The position numbers and the translations under genes are program-made. The notes under the pieces were generated by a model, which worked only from the letters and a program-made list of their open reading frames with translations, made no database searches and had not been told where the DNA came from. This document shows positions 43,300 to 52,539 of a stretch of DNA of 64,000 nt, piece after piece; the stretch's first letter is position 1; each line of letters begins with the position of its first letter. The DNA comes from Pseudomonadota bacterium (GTDB lineage: Bacteria > Desulfobacterota > Syntrophorhabdia > Syntrophorhabdales > Syntrophorhabdaceae), in contig JAPLKA010000118.1 in assembly GCA_026388315.1 (NCBI GenBank), forward strand, positions 1-64,000, written 5' to 3'.

Positions 43300-43328
43300 T
43301 TGACAAAAAAAAATTCATTTACTATACT
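43300..43328 (+). promoter_or_regulatory. Consensus sigma-70 promoter for dctQM
   Basis: TTGACA (43300-43305), a 17-base spacer rich in A, and TATACT (43323-43328), about 83 bases before the dctQ start. Confidence 0.8.
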
Positions 43329-43411
43329 TGCACAAATATCAATACACAGTGCTGAACAACCATGAACACATCAGAGCAAAAATCTATTTCAATTAAAATT
43401 TAGGAGGAGGT

Positions 43412-43894
43412 ATGGCAGGTTTATTTTGGTTTACTGAAAAGCTTAGCAAACTGATGAATGTCATTGCTTACACTGCTTTGACCTTTATTATGCTGCTTAC
43501 CGTGGCAGATGTTGTCCTGAGATTCTTTGGTCATCCCATCGTCGGGACATTCGAGATTGTCGGGCTTGGAGGTGCGGTAGCGATCGGCTTCGGTATCCCT
43601 CTCACCTCTTGGTTGAGGGCCCACATCTATGTTGATTTCATTATTCAGAAGTTCCCCAACTGGGGAAAGAACGCTATGAATATTCTGACACGAGTTGTCA
43701 GCATAGCCCTTTTTATCATCATCGGCTACAATCTGTTCATCTATGCAACAGACCTCTACAAATCCGGTGAGGTTTCCTTAACCAGGCAGATTCCGTTCTA
43801 CCCTATAGCATATGGTATGGGTGTTTGTTGCTTTATTCAATGCCTTGTGCTCGTCACCGACATCGTCAAGGTCATTGGAGGTCAATATGAATGA
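43412..43894 (+). CDS. dctQ: TRAP transporter small permease DctQ
   Basis: A 160-residue membrane protein with four helices, the small subunit of a tripartite ATP-independent periplasmic transporter. FIMLLTVADVVLRFFG and WLRAHIYVDF are typical. AGGAGG precedes ATG 43412. It overlaps dctM by 8 bases. TRAP systems import carboxylates using a sodium gradient; no binding-protein gene (dctP) is near. Confidence 0.93.
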   Translation: MAGLFWFTEKLSKLMNVIAYTALTFIMLLTVADVVLRFFGHPIVGTFEIVGLGGAVAIGFGIPLTSWLRAHIYVDFIIQKFPNWGKNAMNILTRVVSIALFIIIGYNLFIYATDLYKSGEVSLTRQIPFYPIAYGMGVCCFIQCLVLVTDIVKVIGGQYE

Positions 43895-45191
43895 GGTAAC
43901 AGTTGGCATCATAGGGTTAGCGATTGTACTTATTATGTTTCTTACAGGTATAGAGCTGGCCTTTGCCATGATTCTAATGGGTTTTCTCGGTTTCGGCTAC
44001 CTTATATCGTGGAATGCAGCATTCAATCTTCTTGCCAAAGATTTTTATGACGTTCTCAACTCTTATAGCTTTACCGTTATCCCCCTCTTTGTCCTGATGG
44101 GCCAGGTGGCATTCAACTCCGGTATTGCAAAAAGACTTTTTGACTCAGCGCATAAATTTATCGGCCACATCCCCGGAGGCCTTGCCATGGCAACGGTCGG
44201 CGGCGCTACAGTTTTTAAGGCTATCTGCGGCTCCTCGCCTGCAACAGCAGCGACGTTTGCCTTTGTTGCCGTCCCTGAAATGGACCGCTACGGGTACGAT
44301 AAGAGACTTTCTACGGGTATTGTTGCAACCGTTGGTACACTTGGCATACTCCTTCCGCCGAGCGTTACCCTTATCATCTATGGCATCATCACAGACCAGT
44401 CGATCGGCCGGCTCTTTCTCGCGGGCATCTTTCCCGGCTTGCTCATTGCCCTCTTCTTCATAGGTGTTATTTATGGCTGGTGTAAAATAAATCCTGCAAT
44501 AGGCCCGAAAAGTGAAAAATCTACCTGGGGTGAGCGCTTCAGAACGCTGCCGGATGTAATAATGGTCATGGTTATCTTTTTCCTGATTATCGGGGGGATT
44601 CTTGGTGGCATTTTCACCCCTACAGAGGCCGGCAGCGTCGGTACGTTCCTTGTTTTGCTGCTTGCATTTTCTAAAAGAGATATGAACTTTAAGGGATACA
44701 TCAAGTCTGCAGGGGAATCTATCCGAACGGCCTGCATGGTCATTATGCTCATTGCCGGCTCTACCGTTCTCGGCCATTTTATCGCCGTTACAAAAATACC
44801 CATGATCACTGCAGACTGGATCGTCGGTCTCCAGATGCCCTCATGGATCATCGTTATACTCATCTCACTGATTTACCTTATCGGCGGTTCCTTTATCGAC
44901 GATCTTGCATTCATGATCCTCGCAACACCGATCTTCTACCCTGCCATTACTCAACTTGGTTACAACCCCCTCTGGTTCGGGATCCTGGCTGCCGTCACTG
45001 TTATGATAGGCGTTGTCGTTCCGCCTATGGCCATATGCGTCTTTGTCGTCAAGCAGATTACCAAGACCCCCTTCAATGTTATCTATGCCGGTGTATACCC
45101 GTTTTTAATCAGTCTTGTTGTTGGCGGCATTCTTATCTTTCTGTTCCCGGGCATTGCAACGTGGTTGCCAAACTTGTTGATGCCGGGCTGA
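43887..45191 (+). CDS. dctM: TRAP transporter large permease DctM
   Basis: A 434-residue permease with about twelve helices: GSSPATAATFAFVAVPEM, GTLGILLPPSVTLIIYG and GGIFTPTEAGSVG are hallmark segments. TTGGAGGTCAAT places the start at ATG 43887; an upstream in-frame start would lie inside dctQ. It forms the transport channel with DctQ. Substrate is unknown. Confidence 0.95.
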   Translation: MNEVTVGIIGLAIVLIMFLTGIELAFAMILMGFLGFGYLISWNAAFNLLAKDFYDVLNSYSFTVIPLFVLMGQVAFNSGIAKRLFDSAHKFIGHIPGGLAMATVGGATVFKAICGSSPATAATFAFVAVPEMDRYGYDKRLSTGIVATVGTLGILLPPSVTLIIYGIITDQSIGRLFLAGIFPGLLIALFFIGVIYGWCKINPAIGPKSEKSTWGERFRTLPDVIMVMVIFFLIIGGILGGIFTPTEAGSVGTFLVLLLAFSKRDMNFKGYIKSAGESIRTACMVIMLIAGSTVLGHFIAVTKIPMITADWIVGLQMPSWIIVILISLIYLIGGSFIDDLAFMILATPIFYPAITQLGYNPLWFGILAAVTVMIGVVVPPMAICVFVVKQITKTPFNVIYAGVYPFLISLVVGGILIFLFPGIATWLPNLLMPG

Positions 45192-45212
45192 GAACATCAC
45201 TGAAAACAACCG

Positions 45213-45243
45213 AAGGGCTTCCCATTGCGGGAAGCCCTTTTAA
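45213..45243 (+). terminator. Intrinsic terminator after dctM
   Basis: AAGGGCTTCCC-attgc-GGGAAGCCCTT, a perfect 11-bp stem with a T-run, 22 bases after the dctM stop. Confidence 0.93.
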
Positions 45244-45397
45244 TTTTCTGTTTACTTTGCGTTGTCTTATCGTACCGAAAAATGTCAAGCAACTTCGAGA
45301 TCATCTTGATATTCAACTGCTGCTGCTTAGCACTTCTTACCATGCATCTCAAAAAAGATGACAAACACCGATATAATGAAGTATCTTAGGACAGATT

Positions 45398-46078
45398 ATG
45401 AATAAGCTGATTGCAATCATAGATGATGAACCTGACATTTTAGAGCTTGTTTCCATCAATCTTAAAAAAGCGAGTTACCGGGTTAAAGAATTTCCCGATT
45501 CGGAGTCTTTTTTCAGATCTCTCGCAGCCGAAACCCCTGATCTCGTTATACTGGATCTCATGCTCCCCGATATGGATGGATTCGAGGTATGTAAATTCCT
45601 TAAAGGCCAGGACAAGTATACCTCCATTCCTATAATCATGCTCACTGCGAGGGCAGAAGAAACCGAAAAGGTTCTCGGTCTGGAACTCGGTGCCGATGAT
45701 TATGTAACAAAACCTTTTTCGCCGAGAGAGCTTGTGGCAAGGGTAAGGGCGGTCCTGAGAAGAAATATCCCGAAAGAGGAGACGAAAAGGATTAAAATAG
45801 GGGACATTCTCGTTCTTGATCCTGAAAAATATGAGGTTGAGGTGGAAGGCGAAAAAATAGAGCTTACCACGACAGAATTCAAAATATTACAGATTCTCTC
45901 AACGAAAAAGGGGTGGGTATTCTCAAGGGATAAGATACTTCAGCATCTCTGGGGGGATGATAAAATGGTACTGGACAGAACTGTGGATGTGCATATCAAG
46001 CATCTCAGAGAAAAGCTCGGCAAGGCCTCGATATTTATAAAAAACATCAGGGGCGTAGGGTATAAGCTGGAAGAATGA
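45398..46078 (+). CDS. phoB: PhoB-type response regulator
   Basis: A 226-residue OmpR-family regulator. The receiver has DDE near residue 9, Asp in VILDLMLPD and Lys in TKPFSP; the winged helix ends in VDVHIKHLREKLG and IRGVGYK. The assignment to phosphate control rests on the PhoR-like partner (4-base overlap) and the pst operon 8 kb away, with a Pho-box-like site before pstS. Confidence 0.88.
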   Translation: MNKLIAIIDDEPDILELVSINLKKASYRVKEFPDSESFFRSLAAETPDLVILDLMLPDMDGFEVCKFLKGQDKYTSIPIIMLTARAEETEKVLGLELGADDYVTKPFSPRELVARVRAVLRRNIPKEETKRIKIGDILVLDPEKYEVEVEGEKIELTTTEFKILQILSTKKGWVFSRDKILQHLWGDDKMVLDRTVDVHIKHLREKLGKASIFIKNIRGVGYKLEE

Positions 46079-47811
46079 AGATACCTTTATTTTCGAAGAT
46101 ATTCGGCGGATGCCTTCTCATTATCGCGCTCCTTTCTATCCTTATCCCCTTGCTTTCATTCAATTTGATAAAAACACATTACGTTAATACCTTTACGGAT
46201 AACCTCAAAAACCTTGCCATTGCTTTAAAGCCGGATGTAACTTCACTTCTGGAAAAACAAAGATTTCAGGAATTAGATGCTTACGTAAAGACCCTAAAGA
46301 ATCAGATTCACTCAAGAATCACTGTGATTGACGGGGAAGGAAAAGTCTTAGCCGATTCGGAAAAAGACCCGAAAACCATGGAAAATCACAAAATAAGGCC
46401 GGAAGTATTGGATGCCCTGTCGGGTGATGTCGGCAAATCATTACGATTCAGCGTAACAGTTGAAGAAGATATGTTGTACGTTGCCCTCCCCATTGAGAAA
46501 GACGGCAGGGTATCAGGAGTTATAAGGATCAGCACCTTGCTCAAGCAGATCAACTCTCTGCTTAATGAGCTGAAAATGCACATTTTGTGGATAGCCCTCA
46601 TCATGACAATCCTCTCCCTTGGGATAGCATTCATGCTTTCACGGGGAGTATCAAGGCCGGTAAAAACACTGGTTCAAGCCATAAAGAGACTCTCCACGGG
46701 CAATTTCGATACAAAGGTCTTTTTGAAAAATGAGGATGAGTTAAAGGAATTAGGGAACTGCATTAATGAAATGGCAGCAAAGATGCATGACGTTTTTGAT
46801 GAGATATCGGCCCGCACCGATGAATTGAGAACGATCATCTCTTCAATCCAGGAGTCGCTGGTAGTGCTGGATAAGGATGGACGGATAAGACTAAGCAACG
46901 ACAGCTTTGGAAGGCTCATAAAACAAGAGAATGTAGAAGGGAAATTTTACTGGGAAGTTGTAAGGTCACCGGAATTTGCAGAGATGATGAAAAAGGTAGG
47001 GGCCGATGGTGGTATCTACTATTCAGGTGAAGTCCATCTATATGACAAGGTTTTTCTCTGCAGCACGAATTATCTGGTGTCGAAAGACGAAACCATAGTA
47101 TTGCTTCACGACATTACTGACTTTAAAAATCTTGAAAGGACGAAAAAGGAATTTATTGCCAACATATCGCACGAACTGAGAACCCCCCTCACCGCCATTA
47201 AAGGTTTCGTGGAAACCCTTGAAGACGAGGAAGATATTAAAAATAAACGCTATCTGGAGATTATCAAAAGACATACGGACCGCCTGATGCACATCGTGGG
47301 CGACCTTCTGCTGCTTTCAGAAAATGAGGAAAAAGGCGCTGAACTGGAGCTTGAAGAAGTTTCACTCGAAAACATCATAGAGAATGTTCTTAAGATTTTT
47401 GAAAACAGGGCAAAAGAAAAGAATATAAACATCAATGTCACCATTCAGGACACACTCCCTTTCATACAGGCAGATCCCTTTAAGCTGGAACAGATGTTCA
47501 TCAACCTCATTGACAATGCCATAAAATATACCGAAGAGGGAGAAATCACCATATCAATCACAGAGAATAACGGCCTCATAGTAATTAACGTCAGGGACAC
47601 GGGAATAGGTATCTCCAATGAATATCTTCCCCGCATCTTTGAACGATTCTATGTAGTAGACAAATCCCGCTCCAAAAGACTCGGTGGCACTGGCCTGGGA
47701 CTTTCCATCGTAAAGCATATTGTCATGCTCCATAAAGGCGCTATTGACGTTGAAAGTACCCCCGGTAAAGGTACACAATTTACCATCACCCTGCCGATCA
47801 ATCCCGAATGA
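46075..47811 (+). CDS. phoR: PhoR-type sensor histidine kinase
   Basis: A 578-residue kinase with two transmembrane helices flanking a periplasmic domain of about 130 residues, a HAMP domain, a PAS domain (SSIQESLVVLDKDGRI), the phospho-acceptor His in NISHELRTPLTAIKG, and an ATPase domain with NLIDNAIKYT, DTGIGI and GTGLGLSIVKH. Its ATG overlaps the phoB stop. Phosphate sensing through Pst-PhoU is inferred. Confidence 0.88.
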   Translation: MKIPLFSKIFGGCLLIIALLSILIPLLSFNLIKTHYVNTFTDNLKNLAIALKPDVTSLLEKQRFQELDAYVKTLKNQIHSRITVIDGEGKVLADSEKDPKTMENHKIRPEVLDALSGDVGKSLRFSVTVEEDMLYVALPIEKDGRVSGVIRISTLLKQINSLLNELKMHILWIALIMTILSLGIAFMLSRGVSRPVKTLVQAIKRLSTGNFDTKVFLKNEDELKELGNCINEMAAKMHDVFDEISARTDELRTIISSIQESLVVLDKDGRIRLSNDSFGRLIKQENVEGKFYWEVVRSPEFAEMMKKVGADGGIYYSGEVHLYDKVFLCSTNYLVSKDETIVLLHDITDFKNLERTKKEFIANISHELRTPLTAIKGFVETLEDEEDIKNKRYLEIIKRHTDRLMHIVGDLLLLSENEEKGAELELEEVSLENIIENVLKIFENRAKEKNININVTIQDTLPFIQADPFKLEQMFINLIDNAIKYTEEGEITISITENNGLIVINVRDTGIGISNEYLPRIFERFYVVDKSRSKRLGGTGLGLSIVKHIVMLHKGAIDVESTPGKGTQFTITLPINPE

Positions 47812-47909
47812 TTTTCCTTCCCTATTTCTAATAAATCACTTTGCCTCAACGTTGTTTCCTTCACCTGCTTACCAATACCCTTGTTTGTCTTGCGAGATCA
47901 ACCATATAT

Positions 47910-48281
47910 TTATTGAAGATATATAACCTTGACCCCTTTCTTCTTATATAAGCCAAGGTGGGCATCTGTTGTATAGATCTCCTCACATCCTGCCTGGAGG
48001 AATGAGCTCACTATGACGGCATCAAGGCCCGGCATTCCGGTGCCATGGGCGATATGTCCTGCCCGTGATGCTACCTCTTCAGTTATCGGTATTATCGCTG
48101 ACGATTTCTTTATGTCTTCGATTATCGCAGGATACCGTAAATTACCTGCAAGGAGTTTCTTCTGAAGTTCATAGATGGTAATAGCAGATACCACAATATC
48201 ACGTTCCTGCCATATCTCTGATGCCAGTTCATTCGCTTCCTCAAGGGCAAAGAAGAAACTCGTATCAACCCCTGTCAGCAT
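47910..48281 (-). CDS. vapC: PIN-domain toxin, VapC-like
   Basis: A 123-residue PIN ribonuclease. The four acidic residues are in GVDTSFFFALEE, ITIYEL, GLDAVIVSS and YTTDAHL. The start is set at 48281, where the domain begins, overlapping the antitoxin by 17 bases; an upstream ATG (48344) would add 21 residues without domain content. VapC toxins cut tRNA or rRNA; the target is unknown. Confidence 0.85.
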   Translation of the reverse strand: MLTGVDTSFFFALEEANELASEIWQERDIVVSAITIYELQKKLLAGNLRYPAIIEDIKKSSAIIPITEEVASRAGHIAHGTGMPGLDAVIVSSFLQAGCEEIYTTDAHLGLYKKKGVKVIYLQ

Positions 48282-48513
48282 CTGCTTCTGACCTTTCCCG
48301 GTGTAGCGATTCCCATTCTTTTGTGCCTCCAAGCGGTTTTTCATTCATGAGGGTAGCCAAGACCCTTTTCTTTGCCGCCTTTTTCTCGTCAAGTAAAAGA
48401 TATTCTTCCAAGGCCTTCCGGATGATTTGTGAGACAGGGGTATTTTCTGTTTTTGCTTTCGTTCTGACGGCCCTCAAGGTATCCTGGTTAAGATAAAAGC
48501 TTACAGCCGGCAT
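48265..48513 (-). CDS. vapB: Ribbon-helix-helix antitoxin, VapB-like
   Basis: An 82-residue protein with an N-terminal ribbon-helix-helix (MPAVSFYLNQDTLRAV then TPVSQIIRKALEEYLLL) and a charged C-terminal tail expected to wrap the toxin. GGAGGTAGTC sets the start at 48513. It overlaps vapC and probably represses the operon through the inverted repeat just upstream. Confidence 0.87.
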   Translation of the reverse strand: MPAVSFYLNQDTLRAVRTKAKTENTPVSQIIRKALEEYLLLDEKKAAKKRVLATLMNEKPLGGTKEWESLHRERSEADADRG

Positions 48514-48529
48514 GACTACCTCCTCATAT

Positions 48530-48547
48530 ATCATAGCTTGTTATGAT
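48530..48547. promoter_or_regulatory. Candidate VapB operator
   Basis: ATCATA-gcttgt-TATGAT, an inverted repeat starting 17 bases upstream of the vapB start codon and overlapping a possible -10 region. The rest of the gap to 48921 shows no gene. Confidence 0.5.
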
Positions 48548-48921
48548 AGTATAGAACGATTCAATAAAAAACCGCAAGGATAGAATTCTTTATTTCATAC
48601 ATTTGAGCGCACCTTACAAATGGCAATCAATATTTGTTACGCATAGCAGGAAACACTTCTCGGCTACCCGATGTACAAATGTTCAGGACGATGGTCGAAA
48701 AACGATAACCATTACCGAGAGAAAGGAAAAGGTTGTCAGCGTGGGGAGGTAAGCTCAAACGTCCATATTCTGCCAATGTCCCGTCAGTTCTTCCCCAGAT
48801 CTAAAACATGACCACAGACTTATTTAGGCATACTACGAAGGTGCATGATACTCTTTTTTTAAATAGATACCTGATATGTTGCCGTGGTACACTGAACAAT
48901 AAAACAATTCAAGGGGGAAAT

Positions 48922-49992
48922 ATGAGGAAAAATCATATAATCATAATCATAGTTTTCTTAAGCGCTCTTTTTATTAACTCCAGAAGCATATTAGCCTGCT
49001 CAGAGATATATATTGAAGGAAACGATTCTATTATTTCGGCCCGTAATTTCGATTTTTCATTCGGCGACGGTATTGCCGTTATCACCCCCAGGGGCACCCC
49101 CCAAACATCTGCTTACGCGAATAATGACGAAAAGCCTCTTTCCTGGACCAGTAAATATGGAAGCGTAATTTTCAATGTTGAATTGCCGACGAAGAAAAGT
49201 ATCCCGGCGAGCGTTAATGCCAGCGGATTTGTCCTGGCTGGCGTTGATGGCATGAATGAGTATGGATTTAAGGTCGGAAGTTATTTCCTTGAAACATCAG
49301 AGCTTCCTAAAGCGGATAAGCGTCCGGCACTGGCGATTGCATCATTAATTCAGTATTTTTTGGATAACTTCAAAACAGTTAAAGAGGCTGTTTCTGATGT
49401 GAAATCTGAAAAATACCGGGTTATTCAGGTCCCTGCGGATATCAAAGGGGATATCGTAAATATCAAGCTGCATTTTTATATGCACGACCCTTCCGGTGAC
49501 TCAGCTATCGTGGAATACACCAAAGGTAAACTAAAAGTCCATCTTAATCCGCCCGTCCGGGTCCTGACAAATACAATATATGATGAATCTCTGGCAATCC
49601 TTAAAAACTATGAAGGTTTTGGCGGCAAGGCGTATATACCTGGCGGGACACAATCCATGGATAGATTTGTGAGGGGGGCTTATTATCTAAAATACCTTCC
49701 TGCTCCAAAATCACCAGAAGAGGCGATTGTCTATGGATTTAGCACAGTTCAGATTTTGTCCGAATCTCCTGGGTTTGAACATGGATTTACGCAATGGACC
49801 ATTGTTTCAGATGTAAAAAATAGAAAGATATTTTTTCGTACTGTGGGTAATCCACAAATAAGTTCCCTTGATTTGAATAAGCTGGATTTTTCAGAAGGAC
49901 AACCCGTGCGTTATTTAGATTTTCTCAAAAAAGATTTATCAGGGAACGTTGGGTCTTTGTTGACTGAGAAAGGCAAGGGATGGGGAAAATAA
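48922..49992 (+). CDS. Exported choloylglycine hydrolase/penicillin V acylase family enzyme
   Basis: A 356-residue Ntn hydrolase of the linear amide C-N hydrolase family. A signal peptide (MRKNHIIIIIVFLSALF) ends at ILA, leaving the nucleophile Cys at the new N terminus; conserved Arg and Asp follow 15 and 18 residues later in SARNFDF. AAGGGGGAAAT sets the start at 48922. It would hydrolyse amide bonds in the periplasm, perhaps N-acyl amino acids or acyl-homoserine lactones. Bile salts are unlikely for a free-living anaerobe. Confidence 0.88.
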   Translation: MRKNHIIIIIVFLSALFINSRSILACSEIYIEGNDSIISARNFDFSFGDGIAVITPRGTPQTSAYANNDEKPLSWTSKYGSVIFNVELPTKKSIPASVNASGFVLAGVDGMNEYGFKVGSYFLETSELPKADKRPALAIASLIQYFLDNFKTVKEAVSDVKSEKYRVIQVPADIKGDIVNIKLHFYMHDPSGDSAIVEYTKGKLKVHLNPPVRVLTNTIYDESLAILKNYEGFGGKAYIPGGTQSMDRFVRGAYYLKYLPAPKSPEEAIVYGFSTVQILSESPGFEHGFTQWTIVSDVKNRKIFFRTVGNPQISSLDLNKLDFSEGQPVRYLDFLKKDLSGNVGSLLTEKGKGWGK

Positions 49993-50071
49993 ATGTCAAA
50001 TAAGATGCCATGGTATTAACCATTGCCGCTTGAAAGCGGGTATGCTTCTTGTTTGCCCAAAACCATTGACT

Positions 50072-50218
50072 TCAGGAAGACAGCCGTATTTTGCCGGAAT
50101 AGGAAACAAGCCGCCAAGCATTTGCACTTTTCAAACCGTATTCGATAAGCCCCTCAAATGTGTATGGTGTAGATAAGTATTTGGCATTAGGCGGCACATG
50201 CGTCCGACAAGTCCTCAC
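50072..50218 (-). CDS. Possible 48-residue frame after the KASIII gene
   Basis: A GTG-started frame overlapping the KASIII stop codon (GTGA), with a plausible amphipathic segment (TFEGLIEYGLKSANAWRL). No good ribosome binding site and no family. It may be a remnant of a deleted downstream gene or chance. Confidence 0.2.
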   Translation of the reverse strand: MRTCRTHVPPNAKYLSTPYTFEGLIEYGLKSANAWRLVSYSGKIRLSS

Positions 50219-51204
50219 CACCTCATTACAACGGCACCCCAGGTTAACCCTGCCCCAAAGCCTGCCAGCACCACCACATCGCCTGGTTTGATCCGGCCAC
50301 CCTCCAATGCTTCATGCAGCGCAATCGGAATGGATGCAGAGGATGTGTTGCCGTATCGATCCAAATTTACCATAAACTTGTCCATGGGCAGATCCATCCT
50401 ACGGGCCGCTGCCTCAATAATCCGCAGATTGGCCTGGTGCGGTATGATCAGCGCAACCTCTTCCTTGCTGATGTTGGCCATTTCCAGCGCCTGCTCAGTC
50501 ACCTTTGGCAACATCCGCATGGCAAATTGAAAAACTTCCTGCCCATCCATTTTTACTTTGTGCATATTGGCCGCAATATTTTCAGCAGTCACTGCCGTAC
50601 GGGTTCCGCCTGCCGGTGTATACAGATGTTTGACTCCCGACCCATCAGCGCCAAGACACATCGATAAAATGCCGTGCTCCGGCAAGGCTGGCCGCAACAC
50701 AACAGCGCCGGCCCCGTCTCCGATGACGATACAGGACCCACGGTCTTCCCAGTTGGCTATCCTCGAATTTGTCTCGGCCCCGATGACTAATACGGTTCGG
50801 TATAATCCGGTGGAAATAAACTGGCTCCCCGCAACCAACGCATAGATAAAGCCCGAACACCCTGCCGAAACATCAAAGGCAGGAGTATTTTTCATTCCAA
50901 GCTGTTCCTGAATGATACAGGCAGTTGCCGGCACCAGCAAATCCGGGCTCATGGTAGCCACAACGATCAGATCAACGTCGGCACGATCAATCCCTGCCTG
51001 GATCATGGCCCGTTGTGCAGCCACAACACCGAGATCGGACGTTGCCTGGGCCGGATCGACGATATGGCGCTCTCTGATTCCCGTCATTGTTCGAATCCAC
51101 TCGTCGCTTGTATCCATTGTTTTGGCCAGGTCATGATTCGTCAGCACGGTATCCGGGATACAAACGCCAACACCGGCAATAAGAGCATTGATTAGCATTG
51201 TCAT
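50215..51204 (-). CDS. 3-oxoacyl-ACP synthase III-like (KASIII/FabH) protein
   Basis: A 329-residue thiolase-fold enzyme with an intact Cys-His-Asn triad: SAGCSGFIYAL, LIIPHQANLRI and DRYGNTSSASIP. KASIII enzymes start fatty acid synthesis or condense special acyl units onto ACP. The setting (ACP and GNAT, no other fab genes) argues for a dedicated acyl product, not housekeeping FabH. It overlaps the GNAT gene by 4 bases. A decayed relative of part of this gene lies at about 52540-52660. Confidence 0.9.
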   Translation of the reverse strand: MTMLINALIAGVGVCIPDTVLTNHDLAKTMDTSDEWIRTMTGIRERHIVDPAQATSDLGVVAAQRAMIQAGIDRADVDLIVVATMSPDLLVPATACIIQEQLGMKNTPAFDVSAGCSGFIYALVAGSQFISTGLYRTVLVIGAETNSRIANWEDRGSCIVIGDGAGAVVLRPALPEHGILSMCLGADGSGVKHLYTPAGGTRTAVTAENIAANMHKVKMDGQEVFQFAMRMLPKVTEQALEMANISKEEVALIIPHQANLRIIEAAARRMDLPMDKFMVNLDRYGNTSSASIPIALHEALEGGRIKPGDVVVLAGFGAGLTWGAVVMRW

Positions 51205-52232
51205 ACCCCTCGAATTGCTTCACGGTCTGATCTGATAAACGCCAGCAGTTCCTTGGAAAACGGTGTATAAAGCTTCGTTTTCTCGTATTCTGTTTCGCTC
51301 CCAAACAATTTCTGCATGAGCAATCCGTCAGTTCCAAACCAGCGCGGAGCCATCCCCCCGAAGAAAAACCCCTTCTCCCGCAGTAAATCAACAGCAGCGC
51401 CAATATGAGGGCACGCCATATTAAGTGTGACTTGCAAGCTGATCACCCGGCGCTGTTTTGCTTTGCTCAGGATATCCTCCACCGCTGCAGCCCAGTTGCC
51501 GCCGACCATAGGGACCACCACTTTCCAGGTTTTGGCTGAAGCATAATATTTCTCTTCCAGGCTTGTCGACCCATCGGTTGGCAACGCATCTGTCGACGGA
51601 AAAAGAATCCTTGGCCGCAGTGAACCGGCAATCCTTTTTAAAATCGTATCATACCGGACCGGCACATATTCGGCCTCCAATAGATCTGTCAGTTCCCAAA
51701 AATACAGCACGCAGGATACGCGTGCAGTGCCGGTTTTGTTGCTCTTCCCGTCTTTGAAGCTGTCACCGTCCAGTTGATCCAGTTCCAGTGCGCAGTCAGT
51801 CATGCCGATCTTGGCGGCGCTAACCTGCGTAAAAAAGTGACAGCAAACCGTTTCGTTGAAAATCCCGTCGATGTCGGTCATCCGGCACATGGCAGGGTCA
51901 AAATAACAACGAATCAAGTGCGACGAAATGTTAGTGTGCGCGTACCCCGGGTCGACTAACATATTTCCGGCTTCCCAAAGGCGGGGATTAGGGGCGGTTT
52001 TGAACATCGAAATGTACCCTACCGCCTGTCCCTTCACATCAAAAGCCAATGCTGAAACTAAGCGTCCCGCCTGTATTTCCTTCCATAAAACTTCCGGTTG
52101 ATAGACATCCTTGACAGGAAAGTCTTCGCCATATAACGATCGAAAAACCGTTCCCACGTGATGGGCGTTCGCTACATCAACGGCAACGATCCGGAATAAT
52201 TCATCCGGCAATAGATCGGCCTCGCTCAGCAA
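51201..52232 (-). CDS. Two-part GNAT-fold acyltransferase
   Basis: A 343-residue protein. Residues about 10-160 look like a GNAT domain, with MLVDPGYAHTNISSHLI at the acyl-CoA/ACP-binding position; the C-terminal 180 residues include a segment LNMACPHIGAAVDLLREKGFFFGG that resembles the end of a second GNAT-like fold. The start codon is uncertain: TTG 52232 opens the frame, and TTG 52211 has GAGG 8 bases upstream. It sits between ACP and KASIII genes with overlaps on both sides. Transfer of an ACP-bound acyl group to an amine is the natural inference; the acceptor is unknown. Confidence 0.7.
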   Translation of the reverse strand: MLSEADLLPDELFRIVAVDVANAHHVGTVFRSLYGEDFPVKDVYQPEVLWKEIQAGRLVSALAFDVKGQAVGYISMFKTAPNPRLWEAGNMLVDPGYAHTNISSHLIRCYFDPAMCRMTDIDGIFNETVCCHFFTQVSAAKIGMTDCALELDQLDGDSFKDGKSNKTGTARVSCVLYFWELTDLLEAEYVPVRYDTILKRIAGSLRPRILFPSTDALPTDGSTSLEEKYYASAKTWKVVVPMVGGNWAAAVEDILSKAKQRRVISLQVTLNMACPHIGAAVDLLREKGFFFGGMAPRWFGTDGLLMQKLFGSETEYEKTKLYTPFSKELLAFIRSDREAIRGV

Positions 52233-52470
52233 TACGCTTGTCGAAATATTCCACCGCAGCGCCGATCGTTGTGAGGTTTACTGCATCGTCCAGGGGTATC
52301 TCAATGGAAAATGCATCCTCAGCCAACACCAGCATCTCCGCAAAATCGAGCGAATCAAGCATCAGGTCATCAACCAGCAACGCTTCAGGCTTCAAGGCTG
52401 CCCGGGAAATGCTTTTCTTTTTGAGTTTCAAAATAATCTCGCACACCTTTTCCATAGTTGTCATGCTCAT
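52201..52470 (-). CDS. Dedicated acyl carrier protein
   Basis: An 89-residue acyl carrier protein. The phosphopantetheine Ser is in LMLDSLDFAEML, followed by the acidic helix II and FSIEIPLDD. GGGAGGA lies just before clustered ATG codons (52473, 52470, 52464); 52470 is preferred. The frame stays open upstream to 52695 through the KASIII relic. It overlaps the GNAT gene by up to 32 bases. It is not next to fabD/fabG/fabF, so it is probably a secondary ACP. Confidence 0.88.
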   Translation of the reverse strand: MSMTTMEKVCEIILKLKKKSISRAALKPEALLVDDLMLDSLDFAEMLVLAEDAFSIEIPLDDAVNLTTIGAAVEYFDKRIAERGRSIAG

Positions 52471-52539
52471 CATTCCTCCCTTTATTTTATTTGATCCGCA
52501 AGCGAATCTGCTTCTCCTTACGTGTTTGAACGGTCTTGC

